Shown one piece after another: positions 19,545-29,444 of a stretch of DNA of 64,000 nucleotides; positions within the stretch are counted from its first letter, which is position 1, and the number at the start of each line of letters is the position of its first letter. Source of the DNA: Candidatus Tokpelaia sp. JSC188 (GTDB lineage Bacteria; Pseudomonadota; Alphaproteobacteria; Rhizobiales; Rhizobiaceae); contig QENB01000001.1 of NCBI GenBank assembly GCA_003331065.1, positions 372,001 to 436,000 on the forward strand, read 5' to 3'. The translations under genes were made by a program, and so were the position numbers. The notes under the pieces are model-generated. The model saw only the letters and a program-made list of their open reading frames with translations, was not told the origin of the DNA and ran no database searches.

Positions 19545-20399
19545 TTAAAGGCCATACCGAGCACGTGTGGCGCGTTCCTCGGTAATTGTTATAAATGCAT
19601 CAACAGCATTAGCCCACAGCCCGGCCTGAATGCCGCCGCCCATAGCCTTGCAACTAAACAAACCACGTGGAGATGAGATTAATCGAAGCTGCGTTTCCTT
19701 ACCGTAGAGCTCTTTCAAGATAGATCGAATATCCCCAAGCCCATCGATAAGTCCTAGTTCTTTACCCTTGAGACCTGTCCAAAAAAGGCCAGTGAAAAGA
19801 CTATTATCATTCAAAAGTCGTTCACTACGCCGCTCTCTCACAAGAGTGATGAATGTTTCATGAATCTCAAGCTGCAAAGCTTTAAGATGTTCAACATCCG
19901 CTTTTTTTTCCGGCAGAAATGGATCAAGTGAAACTTTACTTTTACCTGACGTGTGCACACGGCGTTCAATCCCAATTTTTTTAAGCAGTTCAGGAAAACC
20001 AAAGGAAGAGGAAATAACTCCGATAGAGCCCACAATAGAAGAGGGATCAGCATAAATTTTATCTCCTGCGCAAGCAATCATATAACCACCAGAAGCAGCT
20101 ATATCCTCAACAAAAACTAATACTTGTTTTTTATTTTCTTCTGCTAAGTCACGGATACGCTGAAAAATAAGGCGCGACTGCACAGGGGAACCCCCAGGTG
20201 AATTGACTACAAGGGCAACAACAGGAGCCTTTTTGTTAGAAAAAGCTTTTTCTAGTGCTATCGCACATTTACTCAGCGATAAAGTATTCTTAAGGGGTGA
20301 TGCTTGGGCGGTAATCATGCCTTGAAGACGAACAACCGGTACTTCAACCTGTTTTGAGCGCAAAAAGCGCGGTATCAAATATTTTACTAGCTTTACCAA
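19545..20399 (-). CDS. sppA: S49-family signal peptide peptidase-like protease (SppA/SohB)
   Basis: Serine-lysine protease of family S49, thought to degrade cleaved signal peptides in the membrane or periplasm. The core shows VVNSPGGSPVQS, the nucleophile in DIAASGGYMIACAGD (Ser near residue 103) and the general-base lysine in HTSGKSKVSLDPF (near 153). The start is taken at a TTG (20399) because a perfect AGGAGG lies eight bases upstream; the reading frame also opens at an ATG at 20435, but that would place the AGGAGG inside the gene. No strong N-terminal membrane anchor is obvious, similar to the short alphaproteobacterial members. Confidence 0.88.
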   Translation of the reverse strand: MVKLVKYLIPRFLRSKQVEVPVVRLQGMITAQASPLKNTLSLSKCAIALEKAFSNKKAPVVALVVNSPGGSPVQSRLIFQRIRDLAEENKKQVLVFVEDIAASGGYMIACAGDKIYADPSSIVGSIGVISSSFGFPELLKKIGIERRVHTSGKSKVSLDPFLPEKKADVEHLKALQLEIHETFITLVRERRSERLLNDNSLFTGLFWTGLKGKELGLIDGLGDIRSILKELYGKETQLRLISSPRGLFSCKAMGGGIQAGLWANAVDAFITITEERATRARYGL

Positions 20400-20580
20400 A
20401 GCGATTTCCTCCTGCAGTTTAAGAAGACACAGCATAAATAAATTTAAACATTAGAATTTCTCACGCAACATGCACGAGAGCTAAGAGCATAATTCAGATC
20501 CTTCTCATAAAGCAATCTTCCTGTTTATAAAAATAAAGAAATCTTGTATTTTTTAACGCAATAACTGTTCTTAGTTGATA

Positions 20581-21363
20581 TTAGGATTTGATTGTATCCC
20601 ATAGACTCGAGTATCCACTATTTATACCATCAGCTTGTAATGTGAAAGTATTCGATTTCTCCTCATGGAGAACAAGTGGTGGCATTATCTGTAAAGCAGA
20701 ACAACTTGCTTTTTTTGCTATAATAATAATACGAATAGCTGCTTGCGAGCGGCGTGGATAGATAGGCACAACCCTCAGCCCGCCAAAACGCCCTTTCAAA
20801 GCTACTAAAATTTCAGCAATGAAAGATGGTCGACTAATAAGTCCAACGCTTCCCTTGGAGTTTACAATAGCTGCGGCTGTACGCAACCAAGAATCAAACA
20901 GCCCTTCATACATCACATGAGCCCTAGCTTTTTCATTATCTGAGGTAGGTGTATCTGCTTGGCTATTAAAAGGCGGATTCATGATCACAAAATCAAAACT
21001 ATTATTGATAAGTCCCGCCTCGTTTCGTGCTCTGCCGCTCAATGTGACGTCGGCCTCCAAAATACTCATTTTCTTTCGAAAAGCAGCGTTATAGGGATGA
21101 GTAAGAGTTTTTTTTGCAAAGGAGAGCATGAAGGATGAATTTTCGACTAATGTTATCTGCTTGACCATCGGGCAGCGTGAAACTACAGCAAACCCAGCCG
21201 CTCCCGTTCCGCTTCCTAGATCGGCAAGTCTACCTTTAAATCTGTTTGGCACGCAACTTGCAAGAATCATGGCATCAATGCCAGCTCTATAGCCTTGTCT
21301 GCTTGGCTGAACTAGATAAAAGCGTCCTCGATGAAATACATCTATTGTCTCGTTTTCAACCAT
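20581..21363 (-). CDS. tRNA1(Val) adenine-N6 methyltransferase-like protein
   Basis: SAM-dependent methyltransferase resembling TrmN6/YfiC, which methylates A37 of tRNA-Val. Motif I DLGSGTGAAGFAV (48-60) and the N6-adenine motif NPPF (129-132) are intact, and the family opening RGRFYLVQPSRQGYRAGIDAMIL is present. 260 residues. Among NPPF methyltransferases the substrate cannot be fixed by eye, hence no symbol. Divergent from the prenyl synthase at 21654, the arrangement I remember in Brucella, where a DUF2007 gene usually lies between; no such gene is recognisable here. Confidence 0.85.
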   Translation of the reverse strand: MVENETIDVFHRGRFYLVQPSRQGYRAGIDAMILASCVPNRFKGRLADLGSGTGAAGFAVVSRCPMVKQITLVENSSFMLSFAKKTLTHPYNAAFRKKMSILEADVTLSGRARNEAGLINNSFDFVIMNPPFNSQADTPTSDNEKARAHVMYEGLFDSWLRTAAAIVNSKGSVGLISRPSFIAEILVALKGRFGGLRVVPIYPRRSQAAIRIIIIAKKASCSALQIMPPLVLHEEKSNTFTLQADGINSGYSSLWDTIKS

Positions 21364-21653
21364 TCATCTTATATGCTTTCAGAAATAATTTCTTTCTAAG
21401 AAGTTTCTTGAAAATAACAAGCTTCTTGCAAAATCAGGTAACGGCCAATTCTTCAGAACAAAATAAATCGATGATGATGATGTTTATCATTCATAGTGGA
21501 CAGTCAGATTTTGCACTATCTAAGCTACTGTACATGATGGTATGAGAACACTGGTTTCTGCAAAATTATCATGTATTTGGACAAACAGCTATTTGAGCAA
21601 GCCTAATCCCATATTCTATAATGTAACGTAAAATTCGATAGGAGACAACATAA

Positions 21654-22664
21654 TTGATTGCTGTAGCCAAACGAGATAAAAAAAAATATGCGTCAATTCA
21701 ACCGCTGATCGAATTGACACAGCATGATATGCTTGCTGTTAACCAGTTGATACTTATAGAAGTTGGTTCGGATGTTGAAATGATTCCAGAGGTGGCTAAT
21801 CATCTAATATCCTCAGGCGGCAAGAGGTTGCGTCCGATGATAACATTGGCTACTGCCAGAATGTGCGGCTATGAAGGCAGCCATCATATCGCTTTGGCCA
21901 TGGCCGTTGAATTTATGCACACAGCTACGCTACTTCATGATGATGTAGTGGATGAAAGTGGATTGCGACGCGGGAAATCCACGGCGCGTACGATATGGGG
22001 CAATCAAGCGAGTGTACTTGTTGGAGATTTTCTTTTGGGGCAGGCATTTAAAATGATGGTTGATGTTGGTTCTTTGACCTGTCTTACTGTTCTTTCAAAC
22101 GCTGCTGCGATTATTGCTAAAGGGGAAGTGATGCAGCTTGCCACAGCAAAGCGTATAGAAACCAGCGAAAAAGAATATCTTACTGTCATTCATGCCAAGA
22201 CAGCAGCTCTTTTTTCAGCCGCAGCTGAAGTCGGCCCTATTATCGCTGGTTGCGATGCCATAACCCGTTCTGCTCTTGCTAGCTACGGCATCAGTCTGGG
22301 ACTAGCGTTTCAACTAGCTGATGATGCATTGGATTATGGTGGTAGTTCAAAAGATCTTGGAAAAAATACTGGAGATGATTTCCGAGAAGGCAAAATCACC
22401 ATGCCAGTTATTCTTAGTTATGCCCGTGGCTCTCAAGATGAACGACTTTTTTGGAAGAAAGCTATGGAAGAGGGTAATCATGACGATGATGCGTTAGAAA
22501 CAGCCCTTATGCTCATGAAAAAACACCAGAGCCTTGATGATACAATCAAACAGGCATATTATTTTGGTGAACAAGCATATCGGGCTCTGCTACCACTTGA
22601 ATCAAGCCGCCATAAGGATGCTTTGATCGAGACAATTGATTTTTGTATTGACCGTATAAGCTGA
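21654..22664 (+). CDS. ispB: Long-chain polyprenyl diphosphate synthase (octaprenyl/decaprenyl type)
   Basis: Builds the all-trans side chain of ubiquinone from IPP. The 336-residue protein has the first aspartate-rich motif in LLHDDVVDESGLRRGK, the second in QLADDALDYGG, and GGKRLRPMITL near the N-terminus. The start is a TTG with GGAG about 11 bases upstream; the residues before the first internal Met (LIELTQHDM) still match rhizobial homologues, which supports the TTG. Chain length (C40 or C50) cannot be told from sequence by eye. Confidence 0.92.
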   Translation: MIAVAKRDKKKYASIQPLIELTQHDMLAVNQLILIEVGSDVEMIPEVANHLISSGGKRLRPMITLATARMCGYEGSHHIALAMAVEFMHTATLLHDDVVDESGLRRGKSTARTIWGNQASVLVGDFLLGQAFKMMVDVGSLTCLTVLSNAAAIIAKGEVMQLATAKRIETSEKEYLTVIHAKTAALFSAAAEVGPIIAGCDAITRSALASYGISLGLAFQLADDALDYGGSSKDLGKNTGDDFREGKITMPVILSYARGSQDERLFWKKAMEEGNHDDDALETALMLMKKHQSLDDTIKQAYYFGEQAYRALLPLESSRHKDALIETIDFCIDRIS

Positions 22665-22805
22665 CTCTACTGCAATATCCTAGTATAATTATAATGAGTT
22701 TTGGATTTTTGATGTACACTCTCTCAATTGTCTACTTTAATGGCATCATAAGATGATATATGTTTTGCGATTTGCGACCAAGTTGACGTTTCCTACAAAA
22801 TTAAA

Positions 22806-24557
22806 ATGGGAATAAAATTCATGAATCGCAAAATGCTTTTTCGCCTTCTATCTTTCCTAACAGCGGGAATATTTCTTGCCTCTTCATGTGTTGCTTGGAC
22901 TGCTTCTTCCAAATTTTCTCCAGCAGGTTCTTTTTCAGGTGCGTATCTAGCTGGTTTGGTTGCCACTGAAGAAAATAACATTGATGTTGCTACTGATTAT
23001 TTCCGCCAAGCGCTATCCTATGAACCTGAAAATACATTGGTTAAACAAAAGCTGCTTTTTACTTCATTGTTAAGCGGAAAATTCAAAGAAGCGGTCAATC
23101 TAGCTACTACCTCACTGCACAATGATAATGATATTAAGCGAGTTGCACGTTTGCTGCTTTCAGCTGATGCATTTAACAGACAGCGTTTTAGAGAAGCCAA
23201 GTCTAATATCCAACATCTGGATTTCGGTCTTATAGATCGGCTTACCAGTACACTTTTATCAGCATGGGCCGATTATGGCATCGGTAATTTTCAAAGTGCA
23301 TGCAGACAACTTGAACAGCTTGAAGGTCCAAGTTGGTATGAACTATTTCGCAATTATCATTTAGCTCTTATGCATGCTCTCAATGGTCAGAAACAAGCAG
23401 CAGAACAATCATTTCAGCAATCGATTAAGGATCAAGAGGGCAGTATAGCGATACCTGATATCTATGAGCGAGTTATTATAGCCTATACGTCTTTCAAGCT
23501 GCTTAATAATGAAAGGCAGGAAGCAATTAAAGTGCTGAAGCATGCAGAAACCATTCTTTTAGGCAGAAATACACTGCGCATTTTTCGTGAACAAATTGAA
23601 AAATGCAAAAACCCTGGCCATTTTATATCAAAAGCTGCAGCAGGGGCGGCAGAAGCAATCTACAATATCGGAACTATCATCAATTATGCTGGTGGCGGAG
23701 TCTATGCGTGCATTTACCTAAATATCGCACTTGCCATGCGTCCCGGTAATGATGCAATACTCTTGCAACTTGCTGATCTAGCCATTAAATCACATCAGCT
23801 AGATCAAGCAATCATTTTTTATCAGGATGTAGCGAAACAATCGCCATACTTCCATGATGCGAGTTTGCGTCTTTCTCTAAATCTGGCTGATATCGGCGAA
23901 TTTGATAAAGCAATCAGCAATCTTAATTATCTTACTGCTCTTTATCCCGAGGATACGCAGTTTTTGCTTGCCCTTTCCAGCATTTATATGCACAATTTTC
24001 GTTATACGGAAGCTGCCAAGGTTTTTGATCACATAATGGAGCAACCCAACATAAACCAAAAGGATAGATGGAGTCTTTTCTACCAGCGTGGCATTGTGTA
24101 TGAGCAGTTAAAGGAATGGAATAAAGCAGAAATCGAATTTCGAAAGGCACTGAAACTTTATCCTGAGCACCCGGAAGTGCTTAATTATCTTGGTTATTCC
24201 TTAATTGATCGCAACATAAAACTCGATGAAGCCTTAGCAATGGTTTGCAAGGCAGCAGAATTGCGACCACAGGATGGCTACATTATTGATTCTCTCGGCT
24301 GGGCTTATTACAAACTCGGACATTATAGGAATGCTGTCAGTGAACTTGAAAAAGCAATCAAGCTACGACCGGAAGATTCTACCATCAACGATCATTTAGG
24401 CAACGCTTATTGGAAGGTAGGGCGTAGACGTGAGGCAACTTTCCAATGGAATCATGCCCTTGCAGACAATTCTGACCCAGTAAAACGTATTCATATACAA
24501 GAAAAATTGCTGCATGGCCTGAAAGAAAGGGTAACTGTGACTGGCAAAGGCGACTAA
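22806..24557 (+). CDS. Exported tetratricopeptide-repeat protein
   Basis: A 583-residue protein with an N-terminal signal sequence (hydrophobic residues about 10-27, then SSCVAWTAS; the cysteine after LASS could be a weak lipobox) followed almost entirely by TPR helices. Clear repeats include AYLAGLVATEENNIDVATDYFRQALSYEPE near the start in parts, and a dense C-terminal run with YQRGIVYEQLKEWNKAEIEF, GYSLIDRNIKLDEALAMV, and LGWAYYKLGHYRNAVSELEK. TPRs are protein-binding scaffolds; the partner is unknown. In Rhizobiales this protein lies near ispE and the prenyl synthase, as here. ATG 22806 or 22821 may start it. Confidence 0.88.
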   Translation: MGIKFMNRKMLFRLLSFLTAGIFLASSCVAWTASSKFSPAGSFSGAYLAGLVATEENNIDVATDYFRQALSYEPENTLVKQKLLFTSLLSGKFKEAVNLATTSLHNDNDIKRVARLLLSADAFNRQRFREAKSNIQHLDFGLIDRLTSTLLSAWADYGIGNFQSACRQLEQLEGPSWYELFRNYHLALMHALNGQKQAAEQSFQQSIKDQEGSIAIPDIYERVIIAYTSFKLLNNERQEAIKVLKHAETILLGRNTLRIFREQIEKCKNPGHFISKAAAGAAEAIYNIGTIINYAGGGVYACIYLNIALAMRPGNDAILLQLADLAIKSHQLDQAIIFYQDVAKQSPYFHDASLRLSLNLADIGEFDKAISNLNYLTALYPEDTQFLLALSSIYMHNFRYTEAAKVFDHIMEQPNINQKDRWSLFYQRGIVYEQLKEWNKAEIEFRKALKLYPEHPEVLNYLGYSLIDRNIKLDEALAMVCKAAELRPQDGYIIDSLGWAYYKLGHYRNAVSELEKAIKLRPEDSTINDHLGNAYWKVGRRREATFQWNHALADNSDPVKRIHIQEKLLHGLKERVTVTGKGD

Positions 24558-24650
24558 AGTGGTTGACCTCTCTTCTTCAACAAAATACACCATAAGAATG
24601 CAAAATGCGATCTGCTACTCGATAGCTCCATGAGAAATAAGGGAGAGCAC

Positions 24651-25607
24651 ATGAGCCTGCCTGAACATTTAGATCCTAAACGCTCCTTTCAAGGATTAAT
24701 TGTGACCCTACAAAACTATTGGGCTAGGCATGGCTGCGCCATTCTTCAACCCTATGATATGGAGGTAGGCGCAGGTACATTTCATCCAGCAACAACGTTA
24801 CGCTCTCTTGGCCCTAGACCGTGGAAAGTTGCCTATGTACAACCATCGCGGCGTCCTGGCGATGGACGATATTCTGAGAACCCGAATCGACTCCAACACT
24901 ATTACCAGTTTCAAACTTTACTCAAGCCTTCTCCACCAGATCTCCAAGAGCTATATCTCGGTTCTTTGTGGGCAATTGGCCTCGATAGTGACCTGCATGA
25001 TATACGTTTTGTTGAAGATGATTGGGAAAGCCCGACCCTAGGTGCTTGGGGACTAGGTTGGGAATGTTGGTGCGATGGCATGGAGGTATCACAGTTTACT
25101 TACTTTCAGCAGATTTGTGGTATTGAGTGTTCACCTGTATCAGGTGAGTTGACCTATGGGCTTGAACGTATTGCCATGTATTTGCAAGGTGTTAATAGCG
25201 TTTACGAACTTAACTTCAACGGACAGACAGGAAGCAACCGTCTTAGCTATGGAGATATGTTTCGGCAAGCAGAGCAGGAATATTCACGCTTCAATTTTGA
25301 ATTTTCTGACACCGATCTTTTGCATCGCCATTTTGTTGATGCGGAGCGTGAATGTACAACTATTCTTGCAGCAGGATCACCTAAAAAACCAAGAGAACTA
25401 CATCTATGCGTATTGCCTGCCTACGATCATTGTATAAAAGCAAGCCATATTTTTAATCTGTTACAAGCACGAGGTGTCATATCCGTGACCGAACGGCAAA
25501 ACTACGTCTTACGTGTGCGTAATCTTGCTCACCAGTGCGGCAAAGCATTTCTGCAAACAGAAGCTGCAGCACCTGTAAAGGTAGGAATACTAGAAAGCAC
25601 GCACTAA
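24651..25607 (+). CDS. glyQ: Glycyl-tRNA synthetase alpha subunit
   Basis: Catalytic alpha subunit of the bacterial alpha2beta2 glycyl-tRNA synthetase. The 318-residue protein begins [17 protein letters not shown] and carries class II motifs within [37 protein letters not shown] and [19 protein letters not shown], all typical. The ATG at 24651 has GGGAGAG immediately upstream and is preferred over one 21 bases earlier. The stop overlaps the glyS start by one base (TAATG), so the subunits are translationally coupled. Confidence 0.97.
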   Translation: MSLPEHLDPKRSFQGLIVTLQNYWARHGCAILQPYDMEVGAGTFHPATTLRSLGPRPWKVAYVQPSRRPGDGRYSENPNRLQHYYQFQTLLKPSPPDLQELYLGSLWAIGLDSDLHDIRFVEDDWESPTLGAWGLGWECWCDGMEVSQFTYFQQICGIECSPVSGELTYGLERIAMYLQGVNSVYELNFNGQTGSNRLSYGDMFRQAEQEYSRFNFEFSDTDLLHRHFVDAERECTTILAAGSPKKPRELHLCVLPAYDHCIKASHIFNLLQARGVISVTERQNYVLRVRNLAHQCGKAFLQTEAAAPVKVGILESTH

Positions 25608-27886
25608 TGCCAGATCTTCTTCTAGAGCTTTTTTCTGAAGAAATTCCAGCCGCCTTGCAGCGTAAGGCGGCATGTGATCTTGAAAGACTTGTGACAGAAA
25701 GACTGATTGATGCTGGACTAACCTATGAAATGGCATATAAATACTGGACACCGTGTCGCTTAACAGTGGATATACGAGGGGTTAGCACTAAAGCTAAAAA
25801 AATCCAAGAAAAGCGTAAAGGACCTTCTGTTAAAGCGTCTAAAACGGTTATTGATGCTTTTTTGCGTGCTGTTGGACTTGATGATATATCAAAAACTGAA
25901 ATTGTCAAAGATTCTAAAAAGGGCGATTACTATTATATTGGTAAAATAATTCAGTATGAACGTAAGGCACAAGAAATCATTGCTCATGTGTTACCAGATA
26001 TTATTCGTAACTTTCCTTGGCAGAAATCTATGCGCTGGGGAGCGGCTTCAGATAAACCCGAAGCATTGCGATGGATACGACCACTCCATTCAATTCTATG
26101 TCTTTTTTCAACGAATACTGAATCCGATATAATTGATTTTAAGATAGGTGATATTCGCTCTAGTAATGTAACTTATGGTCATCGATTCATGAGCAATCGC
26201 AGGCCGATTATTGTCCAACGATTTAGCGATTATCTCGTAAAGCTTGAAGAAGCAAAAGTGATTCTTGATGCTGGACGCCGTAAAGAAATTATCCTTGCAG
26301 ATGCACGAAATCTGAGTTGTTCTCAAGGACTTGATCTTATTGAAGATGAAGATCTTGCCGAGGAAGTGGCCGGGCTGGTTGAATGGCCTGTTATATTGAT
26401 GGGTAAATTTGAGGAAGAATTTTTGATTATCCCATCGGAGATTATTCGTCTTACTATCCGCACTAACCAGAAATGTTTTGTCACACGTAAGCTCGGTGAA
26501 AAAAATACCCTTTCCAATTATTTCATTTTAGTTTCCAATATTGAAGCAAAGGATAACGGAAAAACAATTGTTATTGGCAATAGTAGGGTCCTATGCGCAC
26601 GACTCGCTGATGCTATGTATTTTTGGCGTACTGATCAAATGCCGCTTCCTAATCTAAACAGACTTGCTGCTTCAGCTGACCGATTTAATCTTGATCTAAA
26701 AAAACCCTTAGATCAGCGTATGGCACGACTTGACCATCTTCATGTAACATTTCATGCTAAATTAGGAACTCAGGGTACCCGTGTTGAGCGCATTACTGCT
26801 CTAGCTATGATAATTGCCCCGCTTATCGGAGCCAATTCCGAGCTTGTTCGGAGAACAGCAGTATTAGCTAAAGCTGATCTTCAGACAGAAATTGTCACTA
26901 AATTTCCTGAATTGCAGGGTATTATGGGGCACAAGTATGCTCTTCTGCAGGGTGAAAACAAAAGTGTTTCTCAAGCAATTGAAGATCACTACAAACCGCA
27001 GGGTCCGAAAGATGCTGTGCCAAGCGATCCCATCTCAATTGCGGTTGCACTTTCCGATAAAATTGATATGCTCGTCGGTTTTTGGCTAATCAATGAAAAG
27101 CCTACTAGTTCAAAAGATCCCTATGCCTTGCGGCGAGCTGCGCTTGGCATCATTCGCCTCGCACTTTCTCAAAAATGTAGCATTCATCTTATACCATTGT
27201 TTCAGAAAGCAGCTCAGCTTTTGACTCATCATCTTGTCAAAGACAATCTTAAAATCTACGAAGAAAGGCTCTTATCGGATAACAGTGTTAAGGGGGATAT
27301 CAGCAGTGTGCCATTAGTGCAAAAAGAAAAATATGACAAGGAGATAAATGCAAGAGTTGAGCCTGTTTTGCGAGATCTTCTCAGTTTCTTTCATAGCCGT
27401 CTTAAAATCTATCTACGAAAAGAAGGTGCTCAACAGAATGCAGTTGATGCTATTCTAACACCACAAGACGATGACCTTCTTCAAGTAAGACATCGTATTG
27501 AGGCATTAACTACCTTTATTAAGACAAATAATGGGAAAAAGCTTCTTGATTGTGTAAGACGCGCCGTTGGAATTCTTAATTCAGAAGCAAAAAAGAAAAC
27601 AATGATTGCTGAAATAGTAAAACCTATCTTTTTTTCGCAAAAAGAGGAAACTGTTCTGTATGATACAATTGTCAAAGCAGAGAAAAAAATTACTATTTAC
27701 CTTGCAGAAGAAGATTTTTCGATAGCCTTGACTTCCCTTGCTTCTCTTATAGGAGCAGTTAATGCTTTCTTTGAAAAGGTTCTGGTTAATGACCAAAATA
27801 TGTCAATAAGAGTCAACAGACTAGCACTTCTGGTACGTCTCTGTGCGCTTCTAGCGAAAGTTGCGGATTTTTCAAAACTTTTCTGA
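25607..27886 (+). CDS. glyS: Glycyl-tRNA synthetase beta subunit
   Basis: Beta subunit of the tetrameric glycyl-tRNA synthetase, needed for tRNA binding and activity. It starts [21 protein letters not shown], includes KRKGPSVKAS, FPWQKSMRWG, the HD-like KFPELQGIMGHKYAL and SDPISIAVALSDKIDML regions, and a C-terminal anticodon-binding helical domain. 759 residues, at the long end for the family. The frame continues open upstream into glyQ, but the ATG overlapping the glyQ stop is the natural start. No breaks seen. Confidence 0.97.
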   Translation: MPDLLLELFSEEIPAALQRKAACDLERLVTERLIDAGLTYEMAYKYWTPCRLTVDIRGVSTKAKKIQEKRKGPSVKASKTVIDAFLRAVGLDDISKTEIVKDSKKGDYYYIGKIIQYERKAQEIIAHVLPDIIRNFPWQKSMRWGAASDKPEALRWIRPLHSILCLFSTNTESDIIDFKIGDIRSSNVTYGHRFMSNRRPIIVQRFSDYLVKLEEAKVILDAGRRKEIILADARNLSCSQGLDLIEDEDLAEEVAGLVEWPVILMGKFEEEFLIIPSEIIRLTIRTNQKCFVTRKLGEKNTLSNYFILVSNIEAKDNGKTIVIGNSRVLCARLADAMYFWRTDQMPLPNLNRLAASADRFNLDLKKPLDQRMARLDHLHVTFHAKLGTQGTRVERITALAMIIAPLIGANSELVRRTAVLAKADLQTEIVTKFPELQGIMGHKYALLQGENKSVSQAIEDHYKPQGPKDAVPSDPISIAVALSDKIDMLVGFWLINEKPTSSKDPYALRRAALGIIRLALSQKCSIHLIPLFQKAAQLLTHHLVKDNLKIYEERLLSDNSVKGDISSVPLVQKEKYDKEINARVEPVLRDLLSFFHSRLKIYLRKEGAQQNAVDAILTPQDDDLLQVRHRIEALTTFIKTNNGKKLLDCVRRAVGILNSEAKKKTMIAEIVKPIFFSQKEETVLYDTIVKAEKKITIYLAEEDFSIALTSLASLIGAVNAFFEKVLVNDQNMSIRVNRLALLVRLCALLAKVADFSKLF

Positions 27887-28334
27887 TAAACTATGAAACA
27901 GCATATAGTGTTACTATTTAACAATATTAAACACAGTTCTTTAAAAAAATCAGATTCCATTGGTGAATATCATAAATATCCATTGATATAATATGTATAC
28001 TATGAATAGGAGAAATGAAGAATATATTCAAAAAAACGACTTGAAGGCGTGTCAGCAGTAGTTGCCTAAGATCCAGGAAATCACGAAAGGAAAGAAATTA
28101 TTCTTTTCTTTATCTGGCTTTATTTAGAATAATTAAAATAATCACTCGCTAATATTCTTTTGTTAATGAACTTATTGGTATATTATAATTCATTGCCGTC
28201 TGCATAAAATGTTGAAGGTCATCTACCATATATAGATATTTACAGCATTTTTAGGGCTTTTATGATCTATCTTGCAGCAGATATCTGACTATAATACTGC
28301 AAAAATGTGCATATCAGGACCAAAGAGTAGCTCA
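27887..28334. other. AT-rich spacer between glyS and the ClpP-like gene
   Basis: About 450 AT-rich bases with no recognisable gene. The reading frame of the ClpP-like protein extends back to a TTG at 28272, but these residues are unlike the family. Confidence 0.4.
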
Positions 28335-28916
28335 ATGAGAAACGAAGAAAATATGAAACCATCATCCTCACAAATAGAAGACAATCTATTTCGCTCGCGT
28401 TTTATTTTTATCATTGGACAAATAGAAGATAAAATGGCCAAAAATGTCGTGGTTCAACTTATTGCCCTTTCGCAAGAATCTAAAAAGCCTATTTATATTA
28501 TTATCTCTTCACCTGGCGGACATGTTGAATCTGGTGATCTTATTCATGATATGATAAAGTTTATTCCTTCTCCTGTTGTTATGATTGGTTCGGGTTGGGT
28601 CGCCAGCGCGGGCACGCATATTTTCCTTTCTGTTCCTAAAGAGCGCCGTTTTTGTCTTGAGAATACTCGTTTCCTAATTCATGAACCTTCTGGTGGTATT
28701 GGCGGCTGCGCCACCGATATTGAAATTCAGGCCCGTGAAATTCTTAAAATGCGTGAACGATTGGCGCAGATCATTTCCCGTGAAACAAAGCAGGATATCA
28801 AAAAAGTCTACATAGACATTGATCGGGATTGCTGGATGTCTGCAAACGAAGCAATCGATTATGGGCTGATTTCCCGTGTTATCTCTCATATATCAGAAAT
28901 CAAAACCTATCTCTGA
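28335..28916 (+). CDS. ClpP-like serine protease (divergent second ClpP type)
   Basis: S14-family peptidase related to ClpP but clearly not the canonical housekeeping ClpP. The triad is intact: Ser91 in SGWVASAGTH, His116 in FLIHEPSGG, Asp165 in DIDRDCWMSANEAI; the substrate-binding SSPGGHVESG is present. There is no obvious N-terminal propeptide of the ClpP1 sort; about 193 residues from the ATG at 28335 (28353 is an alternative). Rhizobiales commonly carry such an extra ClpP-type subunit. No Clp ATPase lies nearby, so whether it pairs with ClpA/ClpX or acts alone is unknown. Confidence 0.85.
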   Translation: MRNEENMKPSSSQIEDNLFRSRFIFIIGQIEDKMAKNVVVQLIALSQESKKPIYIIISSPGGHVESGDLIHDMIKFIPSPVVMIGSGWVASAGTHIFLSVPKERRFCLENTRFLIHEPSGGIGGCATDIEIQAREILKMRERLAQIISRETKQDIKKVYIDIDRDCWMSANEAIDYGLISRVISHISEIKTYL

Positions 28917-28955
28917 AAAGCAAAAGCATTCTCTGATGTTTTCTATCAATATTGC

Positions 28956-29444
28956 TCAATGCAAATGGACTTTTAGTTCACTTAGAGAAGTTTGAAAAAG
29001 ACCATCAGCTTCTTTTTTATCGATTTCTTCACTGAGAACTTTTTTTGCCGCATAAATAGCTAAGTCAACGACAGTAGAGTAAACAGTGTTGAAAGCATTC
29101 GCTTTAGCCTGAGCAATCTTCTGCTCAGTTATTTTCCTACGACACTTGATATATGCTTGATTTTTTTTATAGGTTTCGATCGTGAAAGCCTCAGCTGCAC
29201 GCTCAGCTGTTCCAATAATGGTTTTTGCTTCTTTTTCCGCTTCAAAATACTTGCAGCGGTATTCCGATAGAATCCGTTGAGCTTTCTCGCGCAAACGCCG
29301 AGCCTCTTCTAACTCATTAGAAATGCGTTCCGCACGATGATCAAGGATGCGTATGATCCGTGACGGAATCCCGAGCATACTAAGAAAAATAAAAAAAATG
29401 ATAAGAGCAATTAGCGTCCAAAAAGTATCGGTCATTGACCACAT
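28956..29444 (-). CDS. atpF: ATP synthase F0 subunit b
   Basis: Peripheral stalk subunit. The 162-residue protein has one N-terminal membrane helix (about 6-24) and a long charged coiled coil (about 35-150; for example RISNELEEARRLREKAQRIL). Its start overlaps the b' stop, with GAGGAG a few bases upstream of the ATG at 29444; a second ATG at 29435 also fits. Last gene of the F0 string atpB-atpE-atpF'-atpF; F1 genes are elsewhere, as normal for alphaproteobacteria. Confidence 0.93.
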   Translation of the reverse strand: MWSMTDTFWTLIALIIFFIFLSMLGIPSRIIRILDHRAERISNELEEARRLREKAQRILSEYRCKYFEAEKEAKTIIGTAERAAEAFTIETYKKNQAYIKCRRKITEQKIAQAKANAFNTVYSTVVDLAIYAAKKVLSEEIDKKEADGLFQTSLSELKVHLH

